In this document: piece after piece, positions 55,377 to 64,000 of the stretch
Numbering within the stretch: the first letter of the stretch is position 1
Layout: the number at the start of each line of letters is the position of its first letter
Assembly (NCBI RefSeq): GCF_023208195.1
Contig: NZ_CP060034.1
Location: 2,294,001 to 2,358,000, forward strand
Reading direction: 5' to 3'
Length of the DNA: 64,000 nucleotides
Source: Nocardioides sp. InS609-2
GTDB lineage: Bacteria; Actinomycetota; Actinomycetes; Propionibacteriales; Nocardioidaceae
Translations under genes and position numbers: made by a program
The notes under the pieces: generated by a model
Told to the model about the DNA's origin: nothing
Databases searched by the model: none
What the model saw: only the letters and a program-made list of their open reading frames with translations

Positions 55377-56108
55377 TCACTTCCCCATCATCGCGTGGAC
55401 GAGACCGGTGAGGTCGGTTTCGGAGGGCGCCATCTCCGTGTGGTTGACGCCTTCGTAGAGCACGACGAACCTGTCGGCGACCTCGAAGAGATCCTGCAAC
55501 CGGTGCGTGATGAGGACGACGCTGACACCGCGAGAGGACACGTCGCGGATCAGCTGCAGAGTCATCTCGACCTCGCGAGCGGCAAGTGCGGCGGTCGGCT
55601 CGTCGAGCACGAGAACCTTTGGCTCGAAGGTCACCGCCCGCGCGATCGCTATCGCCTGGCGTTGCCCCCCGGACATGTTGCCAACGGTCTGGCGCGTGTT
55701 GGTGATCCGGATATGCAGACGGGCCAGGTCGTCGGCGGCCTCGGCGTGCATGCGGTTGTGGTCGAGGCGGCGGGTGAGGGGGTGGTACTTCTCCCGGCCC
55801 AGGAATAGGTTGCTGGCCACATCGAGGTCGTTGCACAGCGCCAGGTCCTGGTAGACCATCTCGATCCCGTGCGCTCGGGCCGCTCGGGGACCTGTCCCGG
55901 TCAGCTCGACACCGTCGATGAGGATGCGGCCGGAGTCCGGGATGACGGCTCCGGCCAGCATCTTCATCAAGGTGGACTTCCCGGCGCCGTTGTCGCCGAT
56001 CAGCCCGATCACCTCACCGGGCGCGACCTGGAGGTTGACTCCCTTGAGTACGTCGAGCGCACCGTAGCTCTTGCGGATTTCGAGCATTTCGACCCGTTCG
56101 ACCGTCAT
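55377..56108 (-). CDS. Sugar ABC transporter ATP-binding protein (single domain)
   Basis: 243 residues. Walker A GDNGAGKST (38-46), signature MSGGQ (145-149), Walker B LVLDEP (166-171), and a D-loop AALAAREVEMTLQ. It has only one nucleotide-binding domain, about half the usual RbsA length (about 500), so it must work as a homodimer, as in FrcA-type systems. Same operon as the permease and the substrate-binding protein. Confidence 0.92.
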   Translation of the reverse strand: MTVERVEMLEIRKSYGALDVLKGVNLQVAPGEVIGLIGDNGAGKSTLMKMLAGAVIPDSGRILIDGVELTGTGPRAARAHGIEMVYQDLALCNDLDVASNLFLGREKYHPLTRRLDHNRMHAEAADDLARLHIRITNTRQTVGNMSGGQRQAIAIARAVTFEPKVLVLDEPTAALAAREVEMTLQLIRDVSSRGVSVVLITHRLQDLFEVADRFVVLYEGVNHTEMAPSETDLTGLVHAMMGK

Positions 56109-56173
56109 CGCCGACCCCCTTCCGTCGTCCGTCGTCTCCTGAGGGGCCTAGTTCCCGGGCCGCGCACCGCTGC

Positions 56174-57145
56174 TCACTCGAAGATCGAGCGGTAGTCGTC
56201 GACGTTGTCGGTGGTCACGATCGCGATCGGGACATCGACGAAGCCCTTCGCCTCGGCGCCGCCAAGGATCGCCTTGAGCTCGTTGACCGCCTCGACGCCC
56301 TCCTGCTTCGGGTTCTGCTGGATGACGGCGGTCACGAGGCCGCCGTCGATGCCGGCGATTACCTCGGCGGTGAGGTCCCAGCCGATCACCTTGGTGGCGC
56401 CACTGGGGTCCAGAGCCGCGACCGCGCCCACCGTGGCCGGCTCGCCGGTCGTGTAGACGAAGTCGAGGTTCTCCTGGGCCGTGACCAGGTTCTGGGCCGC
56501 CGTCGCGGCCTTCTCCTGCACGTTGTCCCCGTTCACGCTCTGGGTGTACGTCGCACCGGCCGCGTCCACGATCTTGCGGAAGCTGTCCTCGCGTTGGTTC
56601 TGGATGAACGAGTTGCGTGCGTCCACGACGCCGTAGCTCTTGCCGTCGGCCAGGCCCTGGTCGACGACCCATTGACCGGCCTCGGCGCCCGCCTTGTCGT
56701 TGTCGACACCGACGAACGTGTCTGCCAGGCCCTCCTCCAGTTCGGCATCGATGGCCGCCACCCTGATGCCGGCATCCTTCGCGGCGTTGACCGCGGGCAC
56801 GACGCCGTTCACGTCGATGGCGACCACGATCAGAGCGGTGACTCCCTGGGAGACGAAGTTCTCGATGTCGCTGTTCTGCTTGGCTGAGTCGTTGTTCGCG
56901 TTGGCGATCGTGAGGTCGCAGCCAGCAGCGTCGGCCGCCTCCTGAGCGCCCTCGTTCATCTGAGTGAAGAACGCGGCAGTCTGGTTGATCTGCGTCATGC
57001 CGATCACGCAGTCGCCGCTCGAGTCGGCATCGTTCGCCGTGCTCGACGGCTCTTCATTGCCCGTGCTGCACCCGGCCAGGACGAGTACGGCCGATGCGGC
57101 GACTGCAGACCCGAGACGGACCCGGGAGCGGGTAGAGGTCTTCAT
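56174..57145 (-). CDS. Sugar/nucleoside-binding lipoprotein (periplasmic-binding type 1)
   Basis: 323 residues from the ATG at 57145, favoured by GGAGG 5 nt upstream (a second ATG is 3 nt earlier, with only 2 nt spacing). A signal peptide with lipobox LAGC gives lipidated C26. The mature protein is a RbsB-like two-lobe binder: QTAAFFTQMNEGAQEAAD, IENFVSQGVTALIVVAID, RVAAIDAELEEGLADTFVGV and QNPKQEGVEAVNELKAIL. It delivers the ligand to the ABC importer. A LacI-type operator is 23 nt upstream. Confidence 0.92.
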   Translation of the reverse strand: MKTSTRSRVRLGSAVAASAVLVLAGCSTGNEEPSSTANDADSSGDCVIGMTQINQTAAFFTQMNEGAQEAADAAGCDLTIANANNDSAKQNSDIENFVSQGVTALIVVAIDVNGVVPAVNAAKDAGIRVAAIDAELEEGLADTFVGVDNDKAGAEAGQWVVDQGLADGKSYGVVDARNSFIQNQREDSFRKIVDAAGATYTQSVNGDNVQEKAATAAQNLVTAQENLDFVYTTGEPATVGAVAALDPSGATKVIGWDLTAEVIAGIDGGLVTAVIQQNPKQEGVEAVNELKAILGGAEAKGFVDVPIAIVTTDNVDDYRSIFE

Positions 57146-57167
57146 CATTGCCTCCAGCGAGAGTGTG

Positions 57168-57181
57168 GGTAATCGATTGCC
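57168..57181. promoter_or_regulatory. LacI-type operator
   Basis: GGTAATCGATTGCC is a 14-bp near-palindrome with a central CG, the classic LacI/PurR operator shape (one asymmetric position per half). It lies between the divergent LacI gene (57298) and the binding-protein gene (57145), 23 nt upstream of the latter. It should repress the operon and perhaps the regulator itself. Confidence 0.72.
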
Positions 57182-57297
57182 GAGTAATCTGATGTTAGCG
57201 TTCCCGGTCGGCGTCGTAAAGGGTTCCGCCACAATTTCCCGATCGGCTCGATCAGGCGTGACGGGGCAGTTCTGGAGTCCAGAGAAGGAGCAGAAGC

Positions 57298-58314
57298 GTG
57301 GCTGCTGCGGGACCACACGCCGTGACCATGGCTGACGTCGCTCGCCGGGCCGGGGTCTCCACAGCCACGGTTTCCCGCACGCTCAGCGGTATTCGAGCGG
57401 TCGATCCGGATCTTCAGAGCCGGGTGCTGTCCGCTGCGGACGCGCTGGGCTACCGGGTCAACCTGGTGGGGCGGGCCCTGCGCCAGCGCCGCAGCTCGAC
57501 CGTCGGGTTGATCGTTCCGGACTTCGAGAACCCGTTCTTCTCCTCACTCGCCCAGCACCTCACGAAGGCGTTCGCCGCACCCGGCATCGACCTGCTGGTC
57601 TTCAGCGCTGACAGCTCAATCGACCGCGAGCTGCGCGGCGTGCACTCGTTCATCGGACGTCAGGTCGACGCGCTGGTGATCATTCCCGTCGACGAGGTCG
57701 AGAGTGCCGCGAGCATCTCCCTCGCCGCGTCCTCGGTCGCGACGATCCAGCTCGACCGTCGCGTACCCGGCACCGGGGCTCATTCCGTCGGCGTGAGCAA
57801 CCGGCGCGGGATGCGGCTCGTGCACGAGCACGTGCACTCGGCGGTCGACCTGGCTCGTCAGCCGGTCGCGTTCGTCGGCGCCATGCCGACCTCGTCGTCA
57901 GGGCACGAGCGTCTCGACGGTTTCCGCAGGTGGTTCGGGGCCGACGAGCCGAGCCTGCTGGGCTCCTTCGACGCAGCGTGGGGCCAAGAGGCTGCGACGA
58001 GGCTGATCGCTGACGGCTGGACGAGCGGCACGATCGTGACCGCTGCCGACGTGATCGCGATCGGACTGATGAGTCGGCTGCAGGCCGCCGGCTTCAGCGT
58101 TCCCGGCGACTTCCGGGTGATCGGGTTCGACGGGATCGGCATGGTCCGCCTCGCCAGCCCGACCCTGACCACCGTCCGGCAACCGGTTGAGTCCATGTCG
58201 CAGGCCATCCGCGAGCTCGTGGAGAGTGGCGGACAGACCGCGAACGGCGAACCCGTCTCGAAGCGGATCAAGCCCCAGCTCGTCCTCGGCGCCTCGAGTC
58301 CCGCCGCCGGTTGA
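57298..58314 (+). CDS. LacI-family transcriptional regulator
   Basis: 338 residues, GTG start after AAGGAG. The helix-turn-helix VTMADVARRAGVSTATVSRT (9-28) and hinge ALGYRVNLVGRALRQ precede a RbsB-like effector domain (STVGLIVPDFENPFFSSLAQ, VIGFDGIGMVRLASPTLTTV). It is divergent from the transport/nucleoside operon with an operator in between, so it regulates that operon in response to a sugar or nucleoside. Confidence 0.93.
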   Translation: MAAAGPHAVTMADVARRAGVSTATVSRTLSGIRAVDPDLQSRVLSAADALGYRVNLVGRALRQRRSSTVGLIVPDFENPFFSSLAQHLTKAFAAPGIDLLVFSADSSIDRELRGVHSFIGRQVDALVIIPVDEVESAASISLAASSVATIQLDRRVPGTGAHSVGVSNRRGMRLVHEHVHSAVDLARQPVAFVGAMPTSSSGHERLDGFRRWFGADEPSLLGSFDAAWGQEAATRLIADGWTSGTIVTAADVIAIGLMSRLQAAGFSVPGDFRVIGFDGIGMVRLASPTLTTVRQPVESMSQAIRELVESGGQTANGEPVSKRIKPQLVLGASSPAAG

Positions 58315-58360
58315 GGCCCGCCCGCCACCATCGAGTTCTGAGCTTGCCGCAGCCTCAACC
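58309..58360. terminator. Possible bidirectional hairpin between convergent genes
   Basis: GGTTGAGGC (58309-58317) and GCCTCAACC (58352-58360) are perfect 9-bp inverses, around a 34-nt loop. It overlaps the end of the LacI gene and lies before the fadB stop. The long loop makes the termination role uncertain. Confidence 0.4.
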
Positions 58361-58369
58361 AGCAGAATG

Positions 58370-60568
58370 TCAGGCCGGGAAGCCCGCCCCCTTCGCCACC
58401 ATGTCGGCGAGGTACGCCGTCGGCCGGAACCGCTCGCCGTACTTCTCGGCCAGCTCGTCGGCACGGGCCACGAAGGCCGCGAGGCCCAGCTCGCCGGTGG
58501 CGCTCTCGTAGCCGGTCATGAACTGGGCGGCGCCGCCGGTGTTGGGCGGGAAGCCGATGCCCATGATCGAGCCGATGTTGGCGGCAGCGGCGGACGTGAG
58601 GACGTTCTCCTCGAAGCACTTGGCCGTCTCGAGCGCCTCGATGAAGAGCATCCGGTCCTTCATGTCCTGGAGCGGGATCTGGTCGGCAGCGACCGGGAAC
58701 TCCGCGGCCAGGCCGGACCACAGCGAGGCGCGCTTGCCGGCGTCGTACTCGTAGAAGCCGGCGCCCTTGAGACGCGACGGGCGGCCGAGCCCGATCATCT
58801 TCTCGATGACGGCGGTGGCGGGATCGGGCGCGATCTCGCGGCCCGCGACGCGCAGGGCCTCCTCGTTGGCGAGGCGGATCTTCTTCATCAGCTCCATGTT
58901 GAGCTCGTCGCTGATCTGCAGCGGACCGACCGGGTAGCCCGCCTGGGTGGCCGCCCGCTCCAGCGAGACCGGGTGCACGCCCTCGCCGAGCATCCGCAGG
59001 CCCTCGTTGATCTGGGTGCCGATGACACGCGAGGTGTAGAATCCGCGGCTGTCGCTGACGACGATCGGCGTCTTCCTGATCTGGCGCACCACGTCGTAGG
59101 CCTTGGCCAGCGCGACGTCGGAGGTCTCCTTGCCGCGGATGATCTCGACCAGCGGCATCTTGTCGACGGGCGAGAAGAAGTGCAGCCCGATGAAGTCGGC
59201 CGGCCGGTCCACGCCGCCCGACAGCTCCGTGATCGGCAGCGTCGAGGTGTTGGAGCACAGCAGCGAGTCGGCATTGACGTACGGCGCGATCTCGGCGAAG
59301 ACGCGTCGTTTCAGCGACGGGTCCTCGAACACCGCCTCGATCACCAGGTCGCAGCCGGCCAGGTCGGCCGGGTCGGCGGTCGCGGTGATGCGCGCCAGCA
59401 GCTCGGCCTTCTTGTCCTCGGTGGAGCGGCCGCGGGAGATCGCCTTGTCGAGCAGCGCCTCGGAGTAGGCCTTGCCCTTGTCGGCGCTCTCCTGCGCGAC
59501 GTCCTTGAGCACCACCAGCATGCCCGCACGCGCGCACGAGTACGCGATGCCGGCGCCCATCATGCCGGCGCCGAGCACGCCGACCTTGACGGCCTGGTAC
59601 GGCGGGATGCCGTCAGGCCGCAACGATCCGGAGTTGATGGCCTGGAGGTCGAAGAAGAACGCCTGGATCATGTTCTTGGCGTTCTGGTTGACGATCAGCT
59701 TGGTGAGGTAGCGGCTCTCGATGCGCGACGCGGTGTCGAAGTCGGTCGACGCACCCTCGATCGCGGCCGACAGGATCGCGCGCTGGGCCGGGTAGACCGC
59801 GCCCTTCGTCTGCTTGCGCAGCAGCGCCGGGAACGCCGGCAGGAACGCCGCGAGCTTGGGGTTGGTCGGGGCGCCACCGGGCATCTTGTAGCCCGGCACG
59901 TCCCACGGGTTCGCAGCCGACTCGGCATTCGCCTTCAGCCACGCCTTCGCCGCCGGGACCAGCTCCTCCTGGCTGCCGACGAGCTCGTCGACCAAGCCCT
60001 TCTCCTTCGCCTGCGCGGGCTTGAAGCGGGTGCCCTGGAGCAGCACGTCCATCAGCGCCGACTGGATGCCGAGCATGCGTACGACGCGGGTGACCCCGCC
60101 GCCGCCGGGCAGCAGGCCGAGGCTGGCCTCGGGCAGGCCGATCTCGGTGCGGTTGTCGTCGACGGCGATCCGGTGGTTGCAGGCCAGCGCGATCTCGAGG
60201 CCACCGCCGAGGGCGGCGCCGTTGATGGCGGCCACGACCGGGCGCGGGAACTTCTCGAGCTGGCGCAGTGCCGACTTGATCAGCTCGGCGGAGGCGAACA
60301 CGTCGGCCGCGTCGTCCTTGCTCGCCGACGAGAGCAGGGTGAGGTTGCCGCCGGCGAAGAAGGTCTTCTTCGCGCTGGTGACGACGACGCCGGTGACGTC
60401 GTCCTGCTCGTCGTACAGGCGCTCGACGGCGTCCTGCATCGAGCGCTGGTAGAGCTCGTTCATGGTGTTGGCGCTGGCGGTCGGGTCGTCGAGGGTCAGG
60501 GTGACGATGCCGTCGGCGTCGCGGTCGTAGCGGACCGCGGTCTGGGTCTCGGTGGTGGTGGTGGTCAT
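58370..60568 (-). CDS. fadB: Trifunctional fatty acid oxidation alpha chain (hydratase + 3-hydroxyacyl-CoA dehydrogenase)
   Basis: 732 residues. The N-terminal crotonase half (15-205) has [15 protein letters not shown] (E125) and [15 protein letters not shown] (E147), the two catalytic Glu of hydratase. The NAD-binding domain starts at residue 328 with [15 protein letters not shown] (GxGxxG). The dehydrogenase C-terminal domain with [13 protein letters not shown] and [16 protein letters not shown] follows. It performs two steps of beta-oxidation and pairs with the thiolase encoded upstream, from which it is separated by 150 nt containing a REP-like element. Start ATG at 60568 after AGGA; an ATG at 60583 is possible. 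Confidence 0.94.
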   Translation of the reverse strand: MTTTTTETQTAVRYDRDADGIVTLTLDDPTASANTMNELYQRSMQDAVERLYDEQDDVTGVVVTSAKKTFFAGGNLTLLSSASKDDAADVFASAELIKSALRQLEKFPRPVVAAINGAALGGGLEIALACNHRIAVDDNRTEIGLPEASLGLLPGGGGVTRVVRMLGIQSALMDVLLQGTRFKPAQAKEKGLVDELVGSQEELVPAAKAWLKANAESAANPWDVPGYKMPGGAPTNPKLAAFLPAFPALLRKQTKGAVYPAQRAILSAAIEGASTDFDTASRIESRYLTKLIVNQNAKNMIQAFFFDLQAINSGSLRPDGIPPYQAVKVGVLGAGMMGAGIAYSCARAGMLVVLKDVAQESADKGKAYSEALLDKAISRGRSTEDKKAELLARITATADPADLAGCDLVIEAVFEDPSLKRRVFAEIAPYVNADSLLCSNTSTLPITELSGGVDRPADFIGLHFFSPVDKMPLVEIIRGKETSDVALAKAYDVVRQIRKTPIVVSDSRGFYTSRVIGTQINEGLRMLGEGVHPVSLERAATQAGYPVGPLQISDELNMELMKKIRLANEEALRVAGREIAPDPATAVIEKMIGLGRPSRLKGAGFYEYDAGKRASLWSGLAAEFPVAADQIPLQDMKDRMLFIEALETAKCFEENVLTSAAAANIGSIMGIGFPPNTGGAAQFMTGYESATGELGLAAFVARADELAEKYGERFRPTAYLADMVAKGAGFPA

Positions 60569-60620
60569 GGAAGTCCTGTTCATCCGTGGGATTCGGTTGC
60601 GGCTGCTTGTCGACTCACTG

Positions 60621-60674
60621 GGTCTCGACACGCGGGTCACGGCTTCGTTCCTCAGCCGTGCCGCTCGCTCGACC
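60621..60674. repeat. REP-like palindrome, TCGTTCCTC loop family, copy 3
   Basis: GGTCTCGACACGCGGGT, then stem CACGGCT (60638-60644), loop TCGTTCCTC (60645-60653), stem AGCCGTG (60654-60660), ending GCTCGCTCGACC. The 7-bp inner stem is perfect. The loop equals copies 1 and 2 while stem bases differ. It sits between fadA and fadB and could reduce fadB expression. Confidence 0.82.
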
Positions 60675-60718
60675 AGCATCGATCGCCCGGTGGTGGAGAC
60701 TGGTGGAGCGCTACGCGC

Positions 60719-61930
60719 TCAGACCAGTTCCACCACCGTCGCGATCCCCATTCCGCCACCGACACAGAGCGTGGCGAGGCCGCGCTTCAGGTCGCGGCGC
60801 GCGAGCTCGTCGATGAGGGTGCCGAGGATCATCGCGCCGGTCGCGCCGAGGGGGTGACCCATCGCGATCGCGCCACCGTTGACGTTGGTGATCTCGTGGC
60901 TGATGTCGAGGTCCTGCATGAAGCGCATGGCCACGGCCGCGAACGCCTCGTTGATCTCGAACAGGTCGATGTCGTCGACCTCGAGACCGGCCTTGGCCAG
61001 CGCCTTGCGGGCCGCCGGCGCAGGACCGGTGAGCATGATCGTCGGGTCCGCGCCGGACACCGCGGTGGCGATGATGCGGGCCCGCGGGGTGAGGCCGAGG
61101 TCGGCGCCCACCTGCTCGCTGCCGATGGCCATGATGGCCGCACCGTCGACGATGCCGGAGCTGTTGCCGGCGTGGTGGACGTGGTCGATCTTCTCGACCC
61201 AGTGGTACTTCTCCAACGCCACGTCGTCGAAGCCGGCGTCGGCACCCATCTGCGCGAAGCTCGGCTTGAGGCCGGCCAGGCCCTCGGGCGAGGTGTCGGG
61301 GCGGATCGTCTCGTCGTGGTCTAGCACGGTCAGGCCGTTGAAGTCCTTGACGGGTACGACGGAGCCCGCGAAGTAGCCGTTGGCCCACGCCTTGGCCGCC
61401 CGGTGGTGCGACTCGGCAGCGAACGCGTCGACGGCGCCCCGGTCCCAGCCACCGATGGTGGCGATCAGGTCGGCGCCGATGCCCTGCGGCACGAAGCCGG
61501 TGGTGAGCGCGGTCGCCGGGTCCATCGCCCAGGCGCCACCGTCGGAGCCCATCGGCACGCGGCTCATCGACTCGACGCCACCCGCGAGGATGAGGTCCTC
61601 GAAGCCGCTGCGCACGCGCTGCGCGGCCTGGTTGACGGCCTCGAGGCCAGAGGCGCAGAAGCGGTTGAGCTGCACGCCAGCCACGGTCTCGGGGTAGCCC
61701 GCGGCCAGTGCAGCCGTCTTGGCGATGTCGCCGCCCTGCTCACCGATCGGGGTCACGACGCCGAGCACGATGTCGTCGACGCGGTTGGTGTCGAGCGTGG
61801 GGTTGCGACGCTGGACCTCGTCGAGCAGGCCGACCATCAGGTCGACGGGCTTCACCTCGTGGAGGGAGCCGACCGCCTTGCCCTTGCCACGCGGCGTACG
61901 GATGTGGTCGTACACGAATGCTTCTGCCAT
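60719..61930 (-). CDS. fadA: Acetyl-CoA C-acyltransferase (thiolase)
   Basis: 403 residues. The acyl-accepting nucleophile is C92 in [10 protein letters not shown]. The N-terminal [20 protein letters not shown] and late [16 protein letters not shown] (His) and [13 protein letters not shown] (second Cys) are complete. It thiolytically cleaves 3-ketoacyl-CoA to acetyl-CoA. It is the first gene of the fadA-fadB operon, divergent from a MerR regulator with a palindrome between them. Confidence 0.94.
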   Translation of the reverse strand: MAEAFVYDHIRTPRGKGKAVGSLHEVKPVDLMVGLLDEVQRRNPTLDTNRVDDIVLGVVTPIGEQGGDIAKTAALAAGYPETVAGVQLNRFCASGLEAVNQAAQRVRSGFEDLILAGGVESMSRVPMGSDGGAWAMDPATALTTGFVPQGIGADLIATIGGWDRGAVDAFAAESHHRAAKAWANGYFAGSVVPVKDFNGLTVLDHDETIRPDTSPEGLAGLKPSFAQMGADAGFDDVALEKYHWVEKIDHVHHAGNSSGIVDGAAIMAIGSEQVGADLGLTPRARIIATAVSGADPTIMLTGPAPAARKALAKAGLEVDDIDLFEINEAFAAVAMRFMQDLDISHEITNVNGGAIAMGHPLGATGAMILGTLIDELARRDLKRGLATLCVGGGMGIATVVELV

Positions 61931-61963
61931 GACCGTCCTAAGGGAGAGATGCGTGACTCGATT

Positions 61964-61982
61964 GTGACATCATCACTGTCAC
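61964..61982. promoter_or_regulatory. Probable MerR operator between fadA and its regulator
   Basis: GTGACA-TCATCAC-TGTCAC: a 6-bp perfect inverted repeat with 7-nt spacer. It lies 34 nt upstream of fadA and about 65 nt upstream of the MerR start, as expected for a shared operator of divergent genes. The 19-bp length fits MerR-family sites. Confidence 0.55.
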
Positions 61983-62046
61983 TGTGGTCAAGAGCAGCTG
62001 TGTGTTGCCTGTCACCCGACCTACCCGAACGATCGAGGAGTACGCC

Positions 62047-62799
62047 GTGTCCGAGGCATCGGAGTCCGAGAGTGTCGTCGACGGTGTCGAAGCGCTACGC
62101 GGTCTGCTGACCCTCGACGAGCTGACCAAGCGGGTCAGCATGAGCGTGCGCAACGTGCGGTTCTACACGACCCGAGGCCTGGTGCCGCCGCCCATCCGGC
62201 GCGGCCGCTCGGGCTACTACTCCCCCGACCACGTCGCCCGGCTCGAGCTGGTGCGGGAGCTCCAGGGTCACGGGTTCACGCTGTCGGCGATCGAGAAGTA
62301 CGTCGCCAACATCCCCGTCTCCGCCACCCCCGAGGACATCGCCCTCCACCGGGCGATGCTGGCGCCGTGGGAGGCCGAGCGGGCCGTCGAGATGAGCCGC
62401 AAGGAGGTCACCGCCCGTGCGGGCAGAGGGCTCAGCGACGAGGAGCTGACCACCCTCAACGCGCTCGGGATCATCTTCCCGGTCAAGCGCGGCCGCTACG
62501 AGGTGGCGGTCTCCCAGCTCTCGGTCGGCGTCGGGCTGCTCGACCTCGGCTTCCCGACGGAGGCGGCCGTGGCCGCCGCCGACATCTACGCCGCGCACGG
62601 CCGCTCACTGGCCAACGAGCTCCAGGAGCTGTTCCTGACGACCGTCTGGCCGGCGTACAAGGAGTCGGGCACCAGCCCCGAGCGGCTCCGCGAGGTCGTC
62701 GAGAAGCTCAAGCCGCTGTCGATCGCGTCGCTCGTCTCGGCCTACGAGTCCGCGATGGACGAGACCAAGCGCGAGAGCATCGCCCGTCGCACCCGCTGA
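62047..62799 (+). CDS. MerR-family regulator, probable control of fadAB
   Basis: 250 residues from the GTG at 62047, favoured by GAGGAG 7 nt upstream. The winged-helix domain is LTLDELTKRVSMSVRNVRFY with TTRGLVPPP and GRSGYYSPDHVARL (about 21-65), followed by a coiled-coil dimerisation helix and a long C-terminal ligand-binding domain of 150 residues without cysteines. Its position next to beta-oxidation genes suggests an acyl-CoA or fatty acid signal. A terminator hairpin follows. Confidence 0.87.
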   Translation: MSEASESESVVDGVEALRGLLTLDELTKRVSMSVRNVRFYTTRGLVPPPIRRGRSGYYSPDHVARLELVRELQGHGFTLSAIEKYVANIPVSATPEDIALHRAMLAPWEAERAVEMSRKEVTARAGRGLSDEELTTLNALGIIFPVKRGRYEVAVSQLSVGVGLLDLGFPTEAAVAAADIYAAHGRSLANELQELFLTTVWPAYKESGTSPERLREVVEKLKPLSIASLVSAYESAMDETKRESIARRTR

Positions 62800-62807
62800 A
62801 ACGCACG

Positions 62808-62838
62808 AACCCCGCCACACGAGACGTGTGACGGGGTT
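62808..62838. terminator. Bidirectional hairpin terminator
   Basis: AACCCCGCCACACG (62808-62821) pairs with CGTGTGACGGGGTT (62825-62838), 14 bp with one mismatch and a 3-nt loop. T bases follow on the plus strand (TTT) and A bases precede, so it may terminate both the MerR gene and the convergent CsbD gene. Confidence 0.8.
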
Positions 62839-62853
62839 TGCTGCGCTGCTCGA

Positions 62854-63048
62854 TCAGGACTTGAAAGCGTCCTTGACGTCCTTGCCGGCGTCCTTGACCT
62901 TCTCGCCGGCGTCCTTGGCGTGCGCCTTGGTCTGGTCGGCCCGGCCCTCGGCTTCGAGTCGTTCGTTGTCGGTGGCCTTGCCTGCGCCTTCCTTGGCGTG
63001 GCCCTTGACGTCTTCGGCCTTGTTCTGTGCCTTGTCCGCGAGACCCAT
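62854..63048 (-). CDS. CsbD-family stress-response protein
   Basis: 64 residues from the ATG at 63048, with AAGGA upstream. Lys/Glu/Ala-rich helical sequence (MGLADKAQNKAEDVKGHAKE) with KDAGEKVKDAGKDVKDAF repeats near the C-terminus, the CsbD-like signature. Cytoplasmic; family members are general-stress proteins of unknown mechanism. Confidence 0.87.
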   Translation of the reverse strand: MGLADKAQNKAEDVKGHAKEGAGKATDNERLEAEGRADQTKAHAKDAGEKVKDAGKDVKDAFKS

Positions 63049-63066
63049 GAGGAGTCCTTTCATCGG

Positions 63067-63084
63067 GGCTGGATCTCTCCAGCC
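63067..63084 (-). terminator. Small hairpin downstream of the DEAD-box gene
   Basis: GGCTGG (63067-63072) pairs with CCAGCC (63079-63084) around ATCTCT. It sits between the helicase stop (63127) and the CsbD start (63048), so it could terminate the helicase transcript. The short stem gives moderate support. Confidence 0.4.
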
Positions 63085-63126
63085 AAGCACGGAACCGGCT
63101 GCGGGCAACCGTCCGAAGGGGTGAGG

Positions 63127-64000
63127 TCAGCGGTTGCGCGAGCTGAACGACGCGGCGCTGTGCGAGCCGCCACTTGCGGCGGCGGCAGGGCTGCCACCCC
63201 GACGCGAGCGCTGGCCACCCTGGCCCTGGGCCTTGGGAGCACCCTGCTTCTGACCCGACGACTTCGAACCACCCTGCGCGCCACGGCCCCGGCCGCCGGC
63301 GCCAGCACCGGCACCGGCACCACCGCCACGGGCCCGGTTGCGACCGCCGCCGGAGCGACGGGCACGGCCCTGGCCGGTCGGCGACGAGCCGCCACCGGAA
63401 CCGGCCGGCACCTCGACGATGTAGCCGCCGGGCACCAGGGTGCGGTCGCCCGGCACCAGCTCGACGAGGATCGGGTGACCGACACCGTTGACCTTGGTGA
63501 TGGTCGGCTTGATGCCGGCCGCGCGGGTGAGGTCGCGGACCTCGCGCACCTGCTCGTTGGTCATCATCGTGACCACGGTGCCCTCGGCGCCGGCACGCGC
63601 CGTACGACCGGAGCGGTGCAGGTAGGCCTTGTGCTCCGACGGCGGGTCGGCGTGGACGACGAGCGACACGTCGTCGACGTGGATGCCGCGGGCCGCGACG
63701 TCGGTCGCGACGAGCGTGCTCGCCAGGCCGGCGTGGAACGCGTCCATGTTGCGGGTGCGGGCGTTCTGCGACAGGTTGCCGTGCAGCTCGACCGACGGCA
63801 CGCCGAGCTTGTTGAGCTGGCGGGCGAGCGCCTTGGCCCCGTGCTTGGTGCGGGTGAAGATCACCGTGCGGCCGGGGCCACTGGTGAGGTCGACCAGCAC
63901 GGGCAGCTTCTGCTCGCGGCCACCGAGGTGCAGCACATGGTGGGCCATCGTCGAGATCGGCGACTGGGCCGAGTCGGCCTGGTGGGTGACCGCGTTGGTC
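63127..64000 (-). CDS. DEAD-box RNA helicase, C-terminal part
   Basis: Partial: the frame stays open to the right edge, so the N-terminal RecA domain with the DEAD motif is outside the window. The visible part has the second RecA domain: VIFTRTKHGAKALA (motif IV), NLSQNARTRNMDAFHAG, TLVATDVAARGIHVDDVSLV (motif V) and YLHRSGRTARAGAEG (motif VI, HRSGRTAR). A basic RGG-like tail of about 90 residues rich in Gly, Arg, Ala and Gln follows. It remodels RNA, likely in ribosome assembly or cold response. Confidence 0.93.
   Translation of the reverse strand, partial: TNAVTHQADSAQSPISTMAHHVLHLGGREQKLPVLVDLTSGPGRTVIFTRTKHGAKALARQLNKLGVPSVELHGNLSQNARTRNMDAFHAGLASTLVATDVAARGIHVDDVSLVVHADPPSEHKAYLHRSGRTARAGAEGTVVTMMTNEQVREVRDLTRAAGIKPTITKVNGVGHPILVELVPGDRTLVPGGYIVEVPAGSGGGSSPTGQGRARRSGGGRNRARGGGAGAGAGAGGRGRGAQGGSKSSGQKQGAPKAQGQGGQRSRRGGSPAAAASGGSHSAASFSSRNR

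Noticed and set aside
58187..61324. Plus-strand open frame of about 1045 codons over fadA/fadB
   Set aside because: Antisense shadow of two well-recognised beta-oxidation genes; composition typical of GC-rich antisense frames.

Overview
The window is 64 kb of very GC-rich DNA (about 70% by eye). It has densely packed genes, many 4-nt ATGA/GTGA stop-start overlaps and frequent GTG starts. It looks like a chromosomal segment of an actinobacterium, most likely Nocardioides or a close relative. Reasons: a SigK/RskA locus of mycobacterial type, a TIGR03084 (mycothiol-dependent enzyme-like) protein, several acyl-CoA dehydrogenase operons, and short palindromic repeats rich in GGTCTCGA and TCGTTCCTC. 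I see no rRNA, tRNA, CRISPR array, insertion sequence or prophage.

Layout. 1-9.1 kb: a surface-polysaccharide block with GT2 glycosyltransferases, a DUF2304 partner, two SAM methyltransferases, a DUF2142 membrane protein, a GT4-like transferase and a WsaF-like transferase with four N-terminal repeats. 9.1-13.4 kb: a HelD-type motor ATPase, an enoyl-CoA hydratase, and a lone AbiEi/DUF559-like gene bracketed by two copies of a long palindrome. 13.4-22.4 kb: a SigK regulon block comprising a YedY/sulfite-oxidase-like molybdoenzyme, a fasciclin lipoprotein, sigK, rskA, a FAD oxidase fused to DUF1365, two cyclopropane-synthase-like methyltransferases and a DUF1295 protein. SigK-like promoters can be seen. 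22.4-27.9 kb: BrkB/DUF3618/holin-like envelope genes, a PCMT-like methyltransferase, a lipoprotein, a frameshifted MmcQ/YjbR gene and an orphan gene behind a CRP/GlxR-type site.

28-37 kb: one seven-gene minus-strand operon (TetR, TIGR03084, AtuA, acyl-CoA dehydrogenase, carboxylase beta, biotin carboxylase alpha, acyl-CoA dehydrogenase). Every junction overlaps by 4 nt, which suggests catabolism of a branched or terpenoid acyl-CoA. 37-41 kb: VanZ, an LLM oxidoreductase, three small membrane proteins with PYG-rich tails (one frameshifted) and an SDR. 41-45 kb: histidine phosphatase, APH-like phosphotransferase, SDR and ACAD11-like dehydrogenase, similar in content to 4-hydroxyacyl-CoA (levulinate-type) pathways. 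45-47 kb: a secreted GH18 chitinase under a compound CRP-plus-operator promoter. 47-49.4 kb: an ABC-2 exporter.

49.5-58.3 kb: an M20 amidohydrolase, then a LacI-controlled operon: a ribose-type ABC importer with a phosphotriesterase-like protein, a GATase-like protein, a nucleoside hydrolase and a ribokinase. 58.4-62.8 kb: a fadB/fadA pair with a divergent MerR regulator. The right edge has a CsbD stress protein and the C-terminal part of a DEAD-box helicase.

The least explained parts are the SigK lipid-modification block, the LacI operon, and three families of short palindromic repeats. Two genes carry single-base homopolymer frameshifts, so the assembly should be checked there before biology is inferred.
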